A DNA stretch of 14,113 bases, taken from assembly GCA_964419225.1 (NCBI GenBank), contig CAYQPF010000136.1, forward strand, positions 1 to 14,113. Direction: 5' to 3'. Below, in pieces: positions 1-7,414 of this stretch; position 1 is the first letter of the stretch; each line of letters starts with the position of its first letter. The position numbers and the translations under genes are program-made. The DNA is from CAYQPF01 sp964419225. GTDB lineage: Bacteria > Cloacimonadota > Cloacimonadia > Cloacimonadales > CAYQPF01. The notes under the pieces were generated by a model. The model had not been told where the DNA came from and ran no database searches. It was given only the letters and a program-made list of their open reading frames with translations.

Positions 1-1
1 G

Positions 2-133
2 AAGGGTGTGAAAAAGGATCCGTTTCTGGGAGAAGAGCCTGCCAGGCTCTTTAAAGTAATGACACCCGCAGGCAAATACTTAGGGGCCAGTATTCAGGTG
101 TCAGGTGTAAGGTGTCAGTGGGAAAAGTCATGA
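2..133 (+). CDS. C-terminal fragment of unrecognised protein (5' end outside window)
   Basis: An open frame enters from the left edge and runs 43 codons to TGA at 131-133. The first 31 residues look protein-like: a charged stretch with GEEPARLFKV followed by TPAGKYLGAS. The latter resembles the 'D-P-x-G-K-Y-L-G' turn-strand motif at blade ends of six-bladed beta-propeller proteins common in FCB bacteria, but 30 residues cannot establish a family. From residue 32 onward the frame runs through the CAGGTGT heptad repeat, and the TGA stop lies inside the first GTCATGA heptad. The last dozen residues therefore appear to be repeat-derived rather than ancestral. A 19-bp palindrome lies within the coding part (33-51). 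The alternative is that this is non-coding sequence with a terminator-like hairpin; I favour coding moderately. Confidence 0.5.
   Translation, partial: KGVKKDPFLGEEPARLFKVMTPAGKYLGASIQVSGVRCQWEKS
33..51. repeat. 19-bp perfect palindrome (9-bp arms around a central C)
   Basis: AAGAGCCTG and CAGGCTCTT flank a single C. As RNA it would form a 7-bp stem with a 5-base loop, followed by only TTT-AAAG. This resembles a weak intrinsic terminator, but it lies inside an apparently translated frame with no long T-run, so its role is unclear. Confidence 0.5.
95..122. repeat. Heptad tandem repeat, CAGGTGT type, 4 units
   Basis: Units read CAGGTGT (95-101), CAGGTGT (102-108), AAGGTGT (109-115) and a diverged CAGTGGG (116-122). 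The period is exactly 7, so the array is not in register with codons. It overlaps the 3' end of the upstream reading frame. Short heptameric tandem repeats of this sort are known as dispersed intergenic elements in some bacteria (for example cyanobacterial STRRs); a relationship is not implied. Confidence 0.75.
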
Positions 134-154
134 GTCATGATTCATGAGTCATGA
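127..154. repeat. Heptad tandem repeat, GTCATGA type, 4 units
   Basis: Units read GTCATGA (127-133), GTCATGA (134-140), TTCATGA (141-147) and GTCATGA (148-154). Each unit contains the palindrome TCATGA. The array begins 4 bases after the CAGGTGT array, has the same period and copy number but a different unit, and supplies the TGA stop of the upstream frame. Confidence 0.85.
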
Positions 155-224
155 GTTGGGGGAAAGGAAAGCCGGGGTGGATATCTTTTTTTATGCATTT
201 TTGATGCCATATTGAATAAATCGA

Positions 225-253
225 TTGACAAATAAATAAAAGAATTAGATTAT
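225..253 (+). promoter_or_regulatory. Sigma-70-like promoter for lptB operon
   Basis: A perfect -35 hexamer TTGACA (225-230) is followed by a 17-bp A-rich spacer and a -10-like GATTAT (248-253, 4 of 6 matches). Transcription would start near 260, directly at the lptB ATG (261), implying a leaderless or nearly leaderless mRNA. No Shine-Dalgarno sequence is visible before this ATG, which fits. Confidence 0.6.
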
Positions 254-260
254 ATTAAGT

Positions 261-1001
261 ATGGAAAATAATAAAATAGAAGTTGAGAAGCTGGTTAAGA
301 TTTACGGGAAGCGTCGGGTGGTGAATGAAGTCAGTCTGACGGTTAACCAGGGCGAGGTTGTTGGGATTTTGGGACCTAATGGAGCCGGTAAATCTACCAC
401 ATTTTATATGATATTGGGATTGGCAAAGCCGAATTCCGGGAAGGTAATGTTTAATGAGATAGACATTACGCACAAGCCTATGTATAAGAGGGCACAGTTG
501 GGAATAGGGTATCTGGCCCAGGCACCTTCGATCTTTCATAAGCTGACAGTTGAAGAGAATATCATGGCTATTTTGGAGACATTGAAGATAACCAAGGCAG
601 AGCGGAAAAAGAGACTGAATGAATATCTGGAAGAGCTTGATCTGGCGAAACTGGCCAAGCAGAAGGCATATACATTGTCAGGCGGAGAAAGGCGTAAGCT
701 GGAGATAACGCGGTCTTTGGTAACGAATCCGTCCTTTTTCTTGATGGATGAGCCATTTGCGGGGGTGGATCCGATAGCTGTATCAGATATTCAGAAGATA
801 ATAGAGAAGTTAAAAGAGAAGAATATAGGAATCTTAATCACAGATCATAATGTAGAGGATACATTGTCCATTACAGACCGGGCATATATCATATTTCAGG
901 GAAAGATTCTCATGTCAGGGACGTCCAACGAGTTGGTGAAGGATCCCATAGCACGAGAGTTTTATTTGGGTGATCGTTTTATGAAATCGGTATTTGAGTA
1001 G
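261..1001 (+). CDS. lptB: LptB, LPS export ABC transporter ATPase
   Basis: Cytoplasmic ATPase of the LptB2FG transporter, which extracts lipopolysaccharide from the inner membrane and drives it across the Lpt bridge. All ABC motifs are present: Walker A GPNGAGKST (38-46), Q-loop Gln87 in YLAQAPSIF, signature LSGGE (139-143), Walker B ending D163-E164, D-loop GVDP (168-171) and switch His196 in ITDHNV. The phrases TTFYMILGL, APSIF and DEPFAGVDPIAV, plus the C-terminal YLGDRF, are LptB-specific rather than general ABC features. Length 246 aa against about 241 in E. coli. The ATG start aligns with the family N-terminus, but no ribosome-binding site precedes it (see promoter). rpoN follows after 3 bases, as in the lptB-rpoN order of many Proteobacteria. 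lptC, lptA, lptF and lptG are not in the window. Confidence 0.95.
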   Translation: MENNKIEVEKLVKIYGKRRVVNEVSLTVNQGEVVGILGPNGAGKSTTFYMILGLAKPNSGKVMFNEIDITHKPMYKRAQLGIGYLAQAPSIFHKLTVEENIMAILETLKITKAERKKRLNEYLEELDLAKLAKQKAYTLSGGERRKLEITRSLVTNPSFFLMDEPFAGVDPIAVSDIQKIIEKLKEKNIGILITDHNVEDTLSITDRAYIIFQGKILMSGTSNELVKDPIAREFYLGDRFMKSVFE

Positions 1002-1004
1002 AAT

Positions 1005-2444
1005 ATGAGTAGAATGTTTCAGAATTTAGAGCATCGACAGATTCAGGAGTTGGCGTTAAAGCCGAAGATGCTGCAATCGTTGAAGATGCTGCAGCTTCCG
1101 ATCATGGATCTGGAGCAATATTTAAAGCAGGAAATTGTCGAGAATCCCATGTTGGAGATGACTGAAGAGGATGATGAAGTACGTGAACCTCAGGACACTC
1201 TGGAAGTACCCGCCGGTGAAAGTAATGAAGAGCTGATCAAGACTTTCGAAGAAGCGAAGGAATTGAGTGAGATTCTGGATTCCTGGAATGATTTTTACAA
1301 GGAAGAGTATAGTGGCTCGAGCAGTGCTTCCTCTGATGAAGATTATAATGCTGAAGATTTTATGCGGGAAGAAGAGGATCTGAAGAAGGAATATCTGCTA
1401 CAGTTGGACAAGTTGAAACTGACAGAGCTGGAGATGGAATTTGCTTTGGATTTGATAGACAGTTGTAATAATCATGGGTATTTGCCGGTTGAATTTGATT
1501 TTGCCGGATTAGCCGAGGAATGTGATCTGACCTTGGAACGGGCGGAAGAGATTCATCAGATGATCATGGCTTTGGAACCTAAGGGTATAACAGCGAGAAA
1601 TATTGAAGAGTGTCTGATTGCCCAATTGGATTCTATTGAGAGAAAAATACCTTTTATTATAGATATTATCAATAATGATTTTCCTGATCTTATCCGCAGA
1701 CATTATCAGGAGATCGCGGATAAGTACGATATAGATACAGATGACGTGATCGAATGCAGGGATGTGATTTCCCGGCTTGATCCCAAACCAGGGATAAGAC
1801 TTGATTCGGGAAGAGTGAATTACATAGTACCGGATATAATTGTAAAAAAGATCAACGATGAGTTTGAGATAGTAGTCAATGATTTTTCACTGCCTAAGCT
1901 GGCCTTGAGCAGGAATTATAAGAATTTGATCAGCAGTATCAAGGTTGACCGGAATGCAGTGAGTTATGTGCGTAACAAGATAAATTCGGCGAAGTTTTTG
2001 ATCAAGTCGATGTATATGCGGAACAGGACCTTGGAAAGGGTTATGCGGTCGATCATAGAGCATCAGAGAGACTTTTTCTATAATGATTCAGGGATCTTGA
2101 ATCCTTTGGTTTATTCGGTGATCGCGAATGAATTACAGGTAAACGAATCGACAATATCACGTGTTGTGAAACATAAATATGCAGACACTCCGTTTGGAAT
2201 AATGTGTTTGAAAGACTTTTTCTGTTCTACTGCAGGAAAGGACAAGAATTATGAGGCTGTATCGAGACAAAGTGTGCAGCAGCAGATCTACAAATTAGTG
2301 GAGAATGAAGACAAATCTTCACCTTTGAGTGATCAGGAAATTGTGAATATACTTTTGGAAAGAGGGATTAGTGTATCCAGAAGAGTAATTGCCAAGTACA
2401 GAGATGAGATGAAAATACCCAACAGCAGATACAGGAGGAAATAG
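1005..2444 (+). CDS. rpoN: RNA polymerase sigma-54 factor
   Basis: Alternative sigma factor that recognises -24/-12 promoters and needs an AAA+ enhancer-binding protein for open-complex formation. Region I, the leucine/glutamine-rich activator-interaction segment, is at about residues 10-50 (LKPKMLQSLKMLQLPIMDL, then QEIVENPMLE). An acidic, serine-rich linker covers about 50-130, followed by the core-binding region. The helix-turn-helix lies around residues 372-395 (VNESTISRVVKHK). The C-terminal RpoN box reads SRRVIAKYR (458-466), a conservative variant of the usual ARRTVAKYR. Length 479 aa is typical. The gene starts 3 bases after the lptB stop, so it is probably co-transcribed and perhaps translationally coupled. 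A second in-frame ATG three codons downstream is possible. No enhancer-binding protein gene and no convincing -24/-12 promoter is seen in this window, so its regulon is not evident here. Confidence 0.96.
   Translation: MSRMFQNLEHRQIQELALKPKMLQSLKMLQLPIMDLEQYLKQEIVENPMLEMTEEDDEVREPQDTLEVPAGESNEELIKTFEEAKELSEILDSWNDFYKEEYSGSSSASSDEDYNAEDFMREEEDLKKEYLLQLDKLKLTELEMEFALDLIDSCNNHGYLPVEFDFAGLAEECDLTLERAEEIHQMIMALEPKGITARNIEECLIAQLDSIERKIPFIIDIINNDFPDLIRRHYQEIADKYDIDTDDVIECRDVISRLDPKPGIRLDSGRVNYIVPDIIVKKINDEFEIVVNDFSLPKLALSRNYKNLISSIKVDRNAVSYVRNKINSAKFLIKSMYMRNRTLERVMRSIIEHQRDFFYNDSGILNPLVYSVIANELQVNESTISRVVKHKYADTPFGIMCLKDFFCSTAGKDKNYEAVSRQSVQQQIYKLVENEDKSSPLSDQEIVNILLERGISVSRRVIAKYRDEMKIPNSRYRRK
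2433..2438 (+). promoter_or_regulatory. Strong Shine-Dalgarno site setting the GTG start of lpdA
   Basis: AGGAGG inside the last codons of rpoN, 5 bases before GTG at 2444. It decides the GTG start, which overlaps the last base of the rpoN TAG stop and suggests translational coupling. Confidence 0.8.
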
Positions 2445-3835
2445 TGGAGCAATATCAGGTTGCAGTTATTGGAGGAGGACCTGGAGGTTATGTTACTGCC
2501 ATCAGATTAAAGCAGTTTGGTTTCAATGTGATATGTTTTGAAAAAGACAGGTTAGGCGGAGTTTGTTTAAACAGGGGATGTATTCCCACAAAGTCGTTGG
2601 TCAAAGTAGCAGAGTTGTATTCAGAGATCAAAGATGCAGAAGATTTTGGGCTCAAAGTTACAGAATCGGCAGTGGATTATCCTAAAGTCTATGCCCGTAA
2701 GAATGAGATAGTTGAGAAGCTGGTTTCCGGAGTAGAGTTTATATTTAAGAAAAAAGAGATCACAGTTTGTAAGGAAGAAGTAATTGAGATAGAGAAGCAA
2801 TCCAGATTTATTATAAAAACAGAGAATCAGGAAGTTGAAGCCGAGTATTTAGTAATTGCGACAGGTTCAGTACCGAAGTCTTTACCGCATATAGTAATTG
2901 ATGAGGAAAGGATCTTATCTTCGAACGGAATATTAAATATGCAGGAGTTGCCTCAATCGCTGGTAGTAATTGGCGGAGGCGTGATCGGGTGTGAATTTGC
3001 GTCTATATATGCCCAGATGGGTGTGAATGTAGAAATCGTGGAATTCCTGCCGTCGATCTTGATCAATGAAGATGAGGAAGTTACGAAGAGAATGACGATG
3101 GCTTTGAAGAAGTCCGGAGTTAAGTTGCATGTGAAGAATTCTGTGGATGCGTACAGGATGGAAAATGATAAAATTGTGTTAACTTTATCAGGCGGGAAAG
3201 AAATTACAACGGACAAGGTGCTTGTCAGTGTGGGCAGGGCACCGTATTTTCCTGTGAAATTGAAGAATATGGAATTGGAAAGCAAAAACGGGTTTATCAG
3301 TACAGACAGCTTTTGCCGAACCAATATAGACAAGGTATTTGCGATTGGTGATATAAATGGCAAATTATTGTTGGCTCATGTGGCCAGTAAGCAAGGTTTG
3401 ATTGTAGCAGAACTGATCAGGAATGAGATTAACGGTGAAAAGCATGAAGTTGAAGAATTGGTGATGGAAAACATTCCCCGCTGTACCTTCACTCACCCGG
3501 AAATTGCGTCAGTTGGCTTGACAGAGAAGCAGGCTGCAGAGAAATATACTCAGATATATGTGGGCAGATTTCCTTTTGCGGCGAATGGTAAGGCTTTAGG
3601 GTTGGGAAATACGAACGGGTTTGTGAAAACGATTGCTGATGAGAACAAGATGATAGTTGGAATGCATATCATCGGACCCCAGGCAACAGAACTGATAGCA
3701 CAAGGCACATTGATGATCGGGCAGAAGATGACACCGCATTTGGTGGATAAAATAGTATTTGCTCATCCGACCTTGTCGGAGGTTGTGATGGAATCAGTAG
3801 AAGATTTGTGTGGTATAGCCATACACAAAGGGTAG
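2444..3835 (+). CDS. lpdA: Dihydrolipoyl dehydrogenase (E3)
   Basis: FAD-dependent flavoprotein disulfide reductase that reoxidises dihydrolipoamide with NAD+ in 2-oxoacid dehydrogenase or glycine cleavage complexes. Domain order is complete: FAD-binding GGGPGG (10-15), redox-active disulfide C41-LNRG-C46 followed by IPTK, NAD-binding GGGVIG (177-182), second FAD motif FAIGD (299-303), and the dimerisation domain with catalytic pair His441/Glu446 in HPTLSE. The C41xxxxC46 spacing and the His-Glu pair 5 residues apart favour LpdA over mercuric or glutathione reductase. Length 463 aa is usual. The GTG start is supported by AGGAGG and overlaps the rpoN stop by one base. No E1/E2 or glycine-cleavage genes are adjacent, so the partner complex is unknown. 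The lipoprotein gene follows after 9 bases. Confidence 0.93.
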   Translation: MEQYQVAVIGGGPGGYVTAIRLKQFGFNVICFEKDRLGGVCLNRGCIPTKSLVKVAELYSEIKDAEDFGLKVTESAVDYPKVYARKNEIVEKLVSGVEFIFKKKEITVCKEEVIEIEKQSRFIIKTENQEVEAEYLVIATGSVPKSLPHIVIDEERILSSNGILNMQELPQSLVVIGGGVIGCEFASIYAQMGVNVEIVEFLPSILINEDEEVTKRMTMALKKSGVKLHVKNSVDAYRMENDKIVLTLSGGKEITTDKVLVSVGRAPYFPVKLKNMELESKNGFISTDSFCRTNIDKVFAIGDINGKLLLAHVASKQGLIVAELIRNEINGEKHEVEELVMENIPRCTFTHPEIASVGLTEKQAAEKYTQIYVGRFPFAANGKALGLGNTNGFVKTIADENKMIVGMHIIGPQATELIAQGTLMIGQKMTPHLVDKIVFAHPTLSEVVMESVEDLCGIAIHKG

Positions 3836-3844
3836 GAAGACAAA

Positions 3845-4264
3845 ATGAGAGTAAGAGAATTTATTATTATAGCTCTGTTGGCGATGTTGTTAATTGGAGC
3901 ATGTACGTTGAAGAGGAGTAATCCACTTGATCCTGAGGGTAATCCTAATATAATCGTACCGGAAGTTGTGACGGGGCTGAATGCATCAGTAACAACAAAT
4001 AAACTGGTAGCATTATCCTGGGAATCAGTAGCACATCCACATAGGTACAATATCTACAGATGTTTATCTTATGACGGGCAGTATCAGTTTATTGATACGA
4101 CAGGTGTGATTTTGGATACACAGGGAAACATGATTGATGAGGGAAAAACATACACAGACAATGATGTTGTTGTGGGTGAGAAATATTATTACAAAGTATC
4201 TGCTGTAAATGCTGAGGGTTTGGAAGGTAGTCTTTCTGCCTGGAAGTATGTTAAAGTACAGTAG
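3845..4264 (+). CDS. Small lipoprotein with fibronectin type III-like domain
   Basis: A 139-residue secreted lipoprotein of unknown function. Residues 1-20 form a lipoprotein signal peptide with a hydrophobic core and lipobox I-G-A-C, giving acylated Cys20. It is followed by SNPLDPEG, a motif frequently seen just after the lipid anchor in FCB-group lipoproteins. Residues about 38-139 look like one fibronectin type III domain: LSWESV early, RYNIYR in the middle, a TYTDNDV turn, then KYYYKVSAVNAEG and a final strand. This suggests a beta-sandwich exposed at an outer-membrane face. The start ATG has AGGAAG about 6 bases upstream. It sits between lpdA and the helicase gene in the same tight run. 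No enzymatic residues are evident; ligand or partner binding is only an inference. Confidence 0.8.
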   Translation: MRVREFIIIALLAMLLIGACTLKRSNPLDPEGNPNIIVPEVVTGLNASVTTNKLVALSWESVAHPHRYNIYRCLSYDGQYQFIDTTGVILDTQGNMIDEGKTYTDNDVVVGEKYYYKVSAVNAEGLEGSLSAWKYVKVQ

Positions 4265-4269
4265 AAGAT

Positions 4270-6453
4270 ATGACATTTTTTGAAAAATCTCTGAATGCAG
4301 AGCAATATAAGGTAGTCTCGACTACAGATGGGCCTGTTCTGGTTTTGGCAGGTGCCGGGAGTGGTAAGACGCGGTCGGTTATTTTCAGAGCAGCTTATTT
4401 AATCAACGAAAAGAAAGTCCATCCTTGGAACATCCTGATTGTAACCTTTACTAATAAAGCGGCTCAAGAGCTGCGAGAAAGGTTACAGTCGAGTTTTGGT
4501 TTAAATACCAGAGCTTTATGGGTGGGGACATTTCACTCGATCTGCACGCGAATATTAAGAAAAGAAGCAGAATTTACAGCCTATAACAGTAATTTTTCCA
4601 TATATGACAAGGATGACCAGAAGGCAGTACTGAAGAATATTTACAAAAAACATAACATTTCCACGGAGAAATTCCCTATTGCCAAGGTTGCAGATATCAT
4701 TGGTAAGCAGAAGAATAATTTGACGAAGCCGGAACAATTCTTTGAATTTAATGACAAAAATAAATATTCCGATGTGATTGCGAAGATCTATACGGATTAT
4801 CAGAATTATCTTATTGCCAGCAATGCCATGGATTTTGATGATCTGTTAATGAATACAGCATATTTACTGCATGAGAATGCCGAACTTCGGCAGCGTTATG
4901 AGGCTCAGTTTGCCTATATTATGATCGATGAGTATCAAGATACCAATTTTGCCCAGTTCAGAATCATAAATCTACTGGCCAGTGGTCATCAGAATTTATG
5001 CGTAGTAGGTGATGATGATCAGGCGATCTACAGTTGGCGTGGAGCTGATCTGCGGAATATATTACAATTTGAGAAGGATTACAAGAAAGTAGTGACTGTC
5101 AAACTGGAGGAGAATTACCGGTCCACAGAGGCAATATTGAAGGTCGCGAATTGTTTGATCAAGCAGAACAAGAACCGGCATGCCAAGGAATTGAGGACAA
5201 ATCAGGGAGTGGGTGAGAAGCCGAAGCTGATGCCATTGGACAACGAAGCTGAGGAAGCAGATTTTATTATCCGGGATTTGCAGAAGCGAATGCAGGAGGA
5301 TAATTCTCAGTTCTCAGATTTCGTGGTATTATACAGAACGAATTTTCAATCGAGAATATTAGAGACAACCTTTACAAAAAGAGGAATTCCTTACAGAATA
5401 ATCGGGAATGTGGGATTTTTTCAAAGAAAAGAGATCAAGGATTTGATGTCTTATATTAAATTATTGGTAAATCCTTTGGATAACGAGAGTTTTTTTAGGA
5501 TCATAAATTGCCCGCCACGGGGAATTGGAGAGACGACTATAGGGAAGATGGTGAACATAGCCAATACTTACAATATCCCTATGATGGAAGTCTTTAGGAC
5601 AGATTATTTGAAACAAAGTGTTAATTCGGGAACTTTAAAGAAAATAGAAGGCTTTTATAGATTAATAAATAAGTGGAAAATGCAACAAAATGAGTTCACT
5701 CTTGTTGAATATATAAAGGGAATAATTGATGACCTGAACATCATAGAATTGTATCAGGAGAGTAATGATCCCAAAGACCAGAGCAGAGTGGAGAATATTA
5801 TGGAATTTGTGGCAGCATCGGAAGAATTTGAGAGCAAGTTTTACCAGGAATATGGTATTGCACCCAGTCTGCAGGATTTTGCCCAGAGTATATCATTACA
5901 GTCTGATCTGAACGAAGAAGTAAAGACAGATAACACGGTATATTTAATGACGATGCACAATGCAAAAGGACTTGAGTTTCCCCATGTATATGTTGCCGGT
6001 TTGGAAGAAGGGATTTTACCCCATTCCATGTCATCTTCTTCAGACAATGAGATAGAGGAAGAACGCAGATTGTTTTATGTAGCAATAACCAGAGCCCGTA
6101 GGTCAGTTATGCTGACTTATGCCAAGAGCAGGAGGGTTTACGATACTTTTAAATATAATATACCCAGCATGTTTCTTAAGGAAATTGATGATGATCTAAT
6201 TGATATGAAGCAGAATACGTTTTTTGAGTTACAGGCACCGAAGCCCAATCCTGTGAAAGTTTGGAAGAAAGAGAGTAAACAGAATTTCTTTCCAGGTGAG
6301 ATCGTAGAGCATAAGGATTTTGGGATGGGTATCATTCTCTCTGTTGAGGGTAGTGACATAGGTGCGAAGTTGACAATTTCCTTCAAAAAAGGACAAATCA
6401 AGAAGATTAATGGCAATTTTGTCCAAAAAACCAAGAATTCCCAAGAGGAGTGA
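4270..6453 (+). CDS. pcrA: PcrA/UvrD-type superfamily 1A DNA helicase
   Basis: 3'-to-5' ATP-dependent DNA helicase acting in nucleotide excision and mismatch repair and in removal of proteins or stalled RNA polymerase from DNA. All SF1 motifs are seen: Q-motif LNAEQ (8-12), Walker A AGAGSGKT (27-34), Walker B IDEYQDTN (219-226), motif III GDDDQAIYSWRG (247-258), motif IV NYRST (282-286), motif V MHNAKGLEF (562-570) and motif VI YVAITRARR (603-611). The C-terminus (about 673-720, PGEIVEHKDFGMG onward) matches the Tudor-like domain that PcrA and UvrD use to contact RNA polymerase. Length 727 aa is typical. This tail excludes RecB or AddA; Rep is less likely. Only a weak AGAAG precedes the ATG. 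It uses TGA as stop, the only recognised gene here to do so apart from the questionable ABC-F stop. The symbol could equally be uvrD. Confidence 0.93.
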   Translation: MTFFEKSLNAEQYKVVSTTDGPVLVLAGAGSGKTRSVIFRAAYLINEKKVHPWNILIVTFTNKAAQELRERLQSSFGLNTRALWVGTFHSICTRILRKEAEFTAYNSNFSIYDKDDQKAVLKNIYKKHNISTEKFPIAKVADIIGKQKNNLTKPEQFFEFNDKNKYSDVIAKIYTDYQNYLIASNAMDFDDLLMNTAYLLHENAELRQRYEAQFAYIMIDEYQDTNFAQFRIINLLASGHQNLCVVGDDDQAIYSWRGADLRNILQFEKDYKKVVTVKLEENYRSTEAILKVANCLIKQNKNRHAKELRTNQGVGEKPKLMPLDNEAEEADFIIRDLQKRMQEDNSQFSDFVVLYRTNFQSRILETTFTKRGIPYRIIGNVGFFQRKEIKDLMSYIKLLVNPLDNESFFRIINCPPRGIGETTIGKMVNIANTYNIPMMEVFRTDYLKQSVNSGTLKKIEGFYRLINKWKMQQNEFTLVEYIKGIIDDLNIIELYQESNDPKDQSRVENIMEFVAASEEFESKFYQEYGIAPSLQDFAQSISLQSDLNEEVKTDNTVYLMTMHNAKGLEFPHVYVAGLEEGILPHSMSSSSDNEIEEERRLFYVAITRARRSVMLTYAKSRRVYDTFKYNIPSMFLKEIDDDLIDMKQNTFFELQAPKPNPVKVWKKESKQNFFPGEIVEHKDFGMGIILSVEGSDIGAKLTISFKKGQIKKINGNFVQKTKNSQEE
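6445..6450 (+). promoter_or_regulatory. Shine-Dalgarno site that fixes the next start at ATG 6456
   Basis: GAGGAG lies 5 bases before ATG 6456. An in-frame GTG at 6450 would overlap this site, so the ATG is the better start. The site lies in the last codons of the helicase gene. Confidence 0.75.
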
Positions 6454-6455
6454 TT

Positions 6456-7409
6456 ATGATTTTTATCAGATTGATCCTGATACTAATGTTTAGTGCCCTG
6501 GCATCAGTTAGTTTTGCAACTAAATATGCCGGAGAGATCTTTGAACTGGGTGCCGGAGTAAGAAATTATGCTATGGGACACTCAGGAGTCACAGACTTAA
6601 ACACATCAGCACCAGCTTTCTGGAATGCAGCTTTACTGGAAAAGATCAAACAAAATAAGTTTGAGGTTATGCATGCAGAGGAATATGAAGGTTTGCTGAA
6701 ATATGATATGTTTTCTGCTGTAGTAGGTAAAGAACAGAAATTTTCTTTGGTCTTGACAAGAGTCGGAATAAACGGGATACCTTTGACCAAATTAGAGAAC
6801 CCTGAGGATTCGATCTCCAATCAAAACAGACCTTATAAGTACAAAACCGTGAATAATTCTGATTTTGTATTGTATTGTGGATTTGGCAGAAAGTTAACTG
6901 AAAAGATATCCTGGGGTGTTACACCAAAGGTAGCCTATAGGAGTTTGGTCGAGAATAGTGGTTACGGTTTTGGCATGGATCTGGGAATGTATATGGAGAT
7001 TTTACCCTGGATGGCAGCAGGTGCGAAGATAAATGATGTTTTTATGACTCAGATCTTCTGGGAAAATGGTACGCATGAGACTGTTAAACCAAGTTTTGAC
7101 CTGGAACTACGCAATGATTTTACTATGCCTGTGATTAAAAAGGAAGCGAAAGTCTATCTGGGTACAAAAGTGCGTACAGAAGGCCGTGACTATGCTTCCA
7201 ATACAAGTTTTGACCCGATCAGTCTGGATTATCATGCAGGCTTGGAAACCAGTTTGAACAGATTTGCTTCATTTTCTTTGGGATACAACTACAAGAGTTT
7301 TACTACCGGTTTAACCGTGATGGTGAAGAAAGTGAATATTAATTATGCATTTGAGAATAATACAGAACTATCCAATTCACACCGGATTTCCATAGGTCTC
7401 AATTTGTAG
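6456..7409 (+). CDS. PorV/PorQ-like outer-membrane beta-barrel protein
   Basis: A 317-residue exported protein. Residues 1-21 are a Sec signal peptide ending S-F-A before TKYAGE. The mature N-terminus FELGAGVRNYAMGHSG followed by SAPAFWNAALL matches the hallmark 'G-x-G-x-R-x-x-a-M-G ... A-x-x-W-N-P/A' of the PorV/PorQ (UPF0164-like) family, relatives of FadL-type barrels found across the FCB group. The rest alternates polar and hydrophobic residues as in beta strands and ends in ISIGLNL, a plausible BAM recognition end. In Bacteroidetes, PorV and PorQ serve the type IX secretion system, but many paralogues in other FCB phyla have no known link to it; no other T9SS gene is in the window. An in-frame GTG at 6450 was rejected as start because the Shine-Dalgarno overlaps it. 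dxr begins 5 bases after its stop. Confidence 0.75.
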   Translation: MIFIRLILILMFSALASVSFATKYAGEIFELGAGVRNYAMGHSGVTDLNTSAPAFWNAALLEKIKQNKFEVMHAEEYEGLLKYDMFSAVVGKEQKFSLVLTRVGINGIPLTKLENPEDSISNQNRPYKYKTVNNSDFVLYCGFGRKLTEKISWGVTPKVAYRSLVENSGYGFGMDLGMYMEILPWMAAGAKINDVFMTQIFWENGTHETVKPSFDLELRNDFTMPVIKKEAKVYLGTKVRTEGRDYASNTSFDPISLDYHAGLETSLNRFASFSLGYNYKSFTTGLTVMVKKVNINYAFENNTELSNSHRISIGLNL

Positions 7410-7414
7410 GTATA

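Noticed and set aside
95..154. CRISPR array
   Set aside because: The units are 7 bp in direct tandem with no spacers, and no cas genes are present.
1005..2444. Sigma-54 (-24/-12) promoters near rpoN or elsewhere in the window
   Set aside because: I saw no TGGCAC-N5-TTGC-like sequence in the gene-free stretches; the promoters found are of the sigma-70 type.
2953..3363. 136-codon minus-strand frame opposite lpdA
   Set aside because: It is antisense to a well-conserved gene, has no recognisable motifs or ribosome site, and looks like a coding shadow. The same holds for the other minus-strand frames in the window.
6450..6452. GTG start for the PorV-like gene
   Set aside because: It overlaps the Shine-Dalgarno GAGGAG; ATG 6456 has correct spacing and gives a cleaner signal peptide.
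6456..7409. Evidence for a type IX secretion locus
   Set aside because: A PorV/PorQ-like protein alone is insufficient; none of the core T9SS genes is adjacent and the family is broad.
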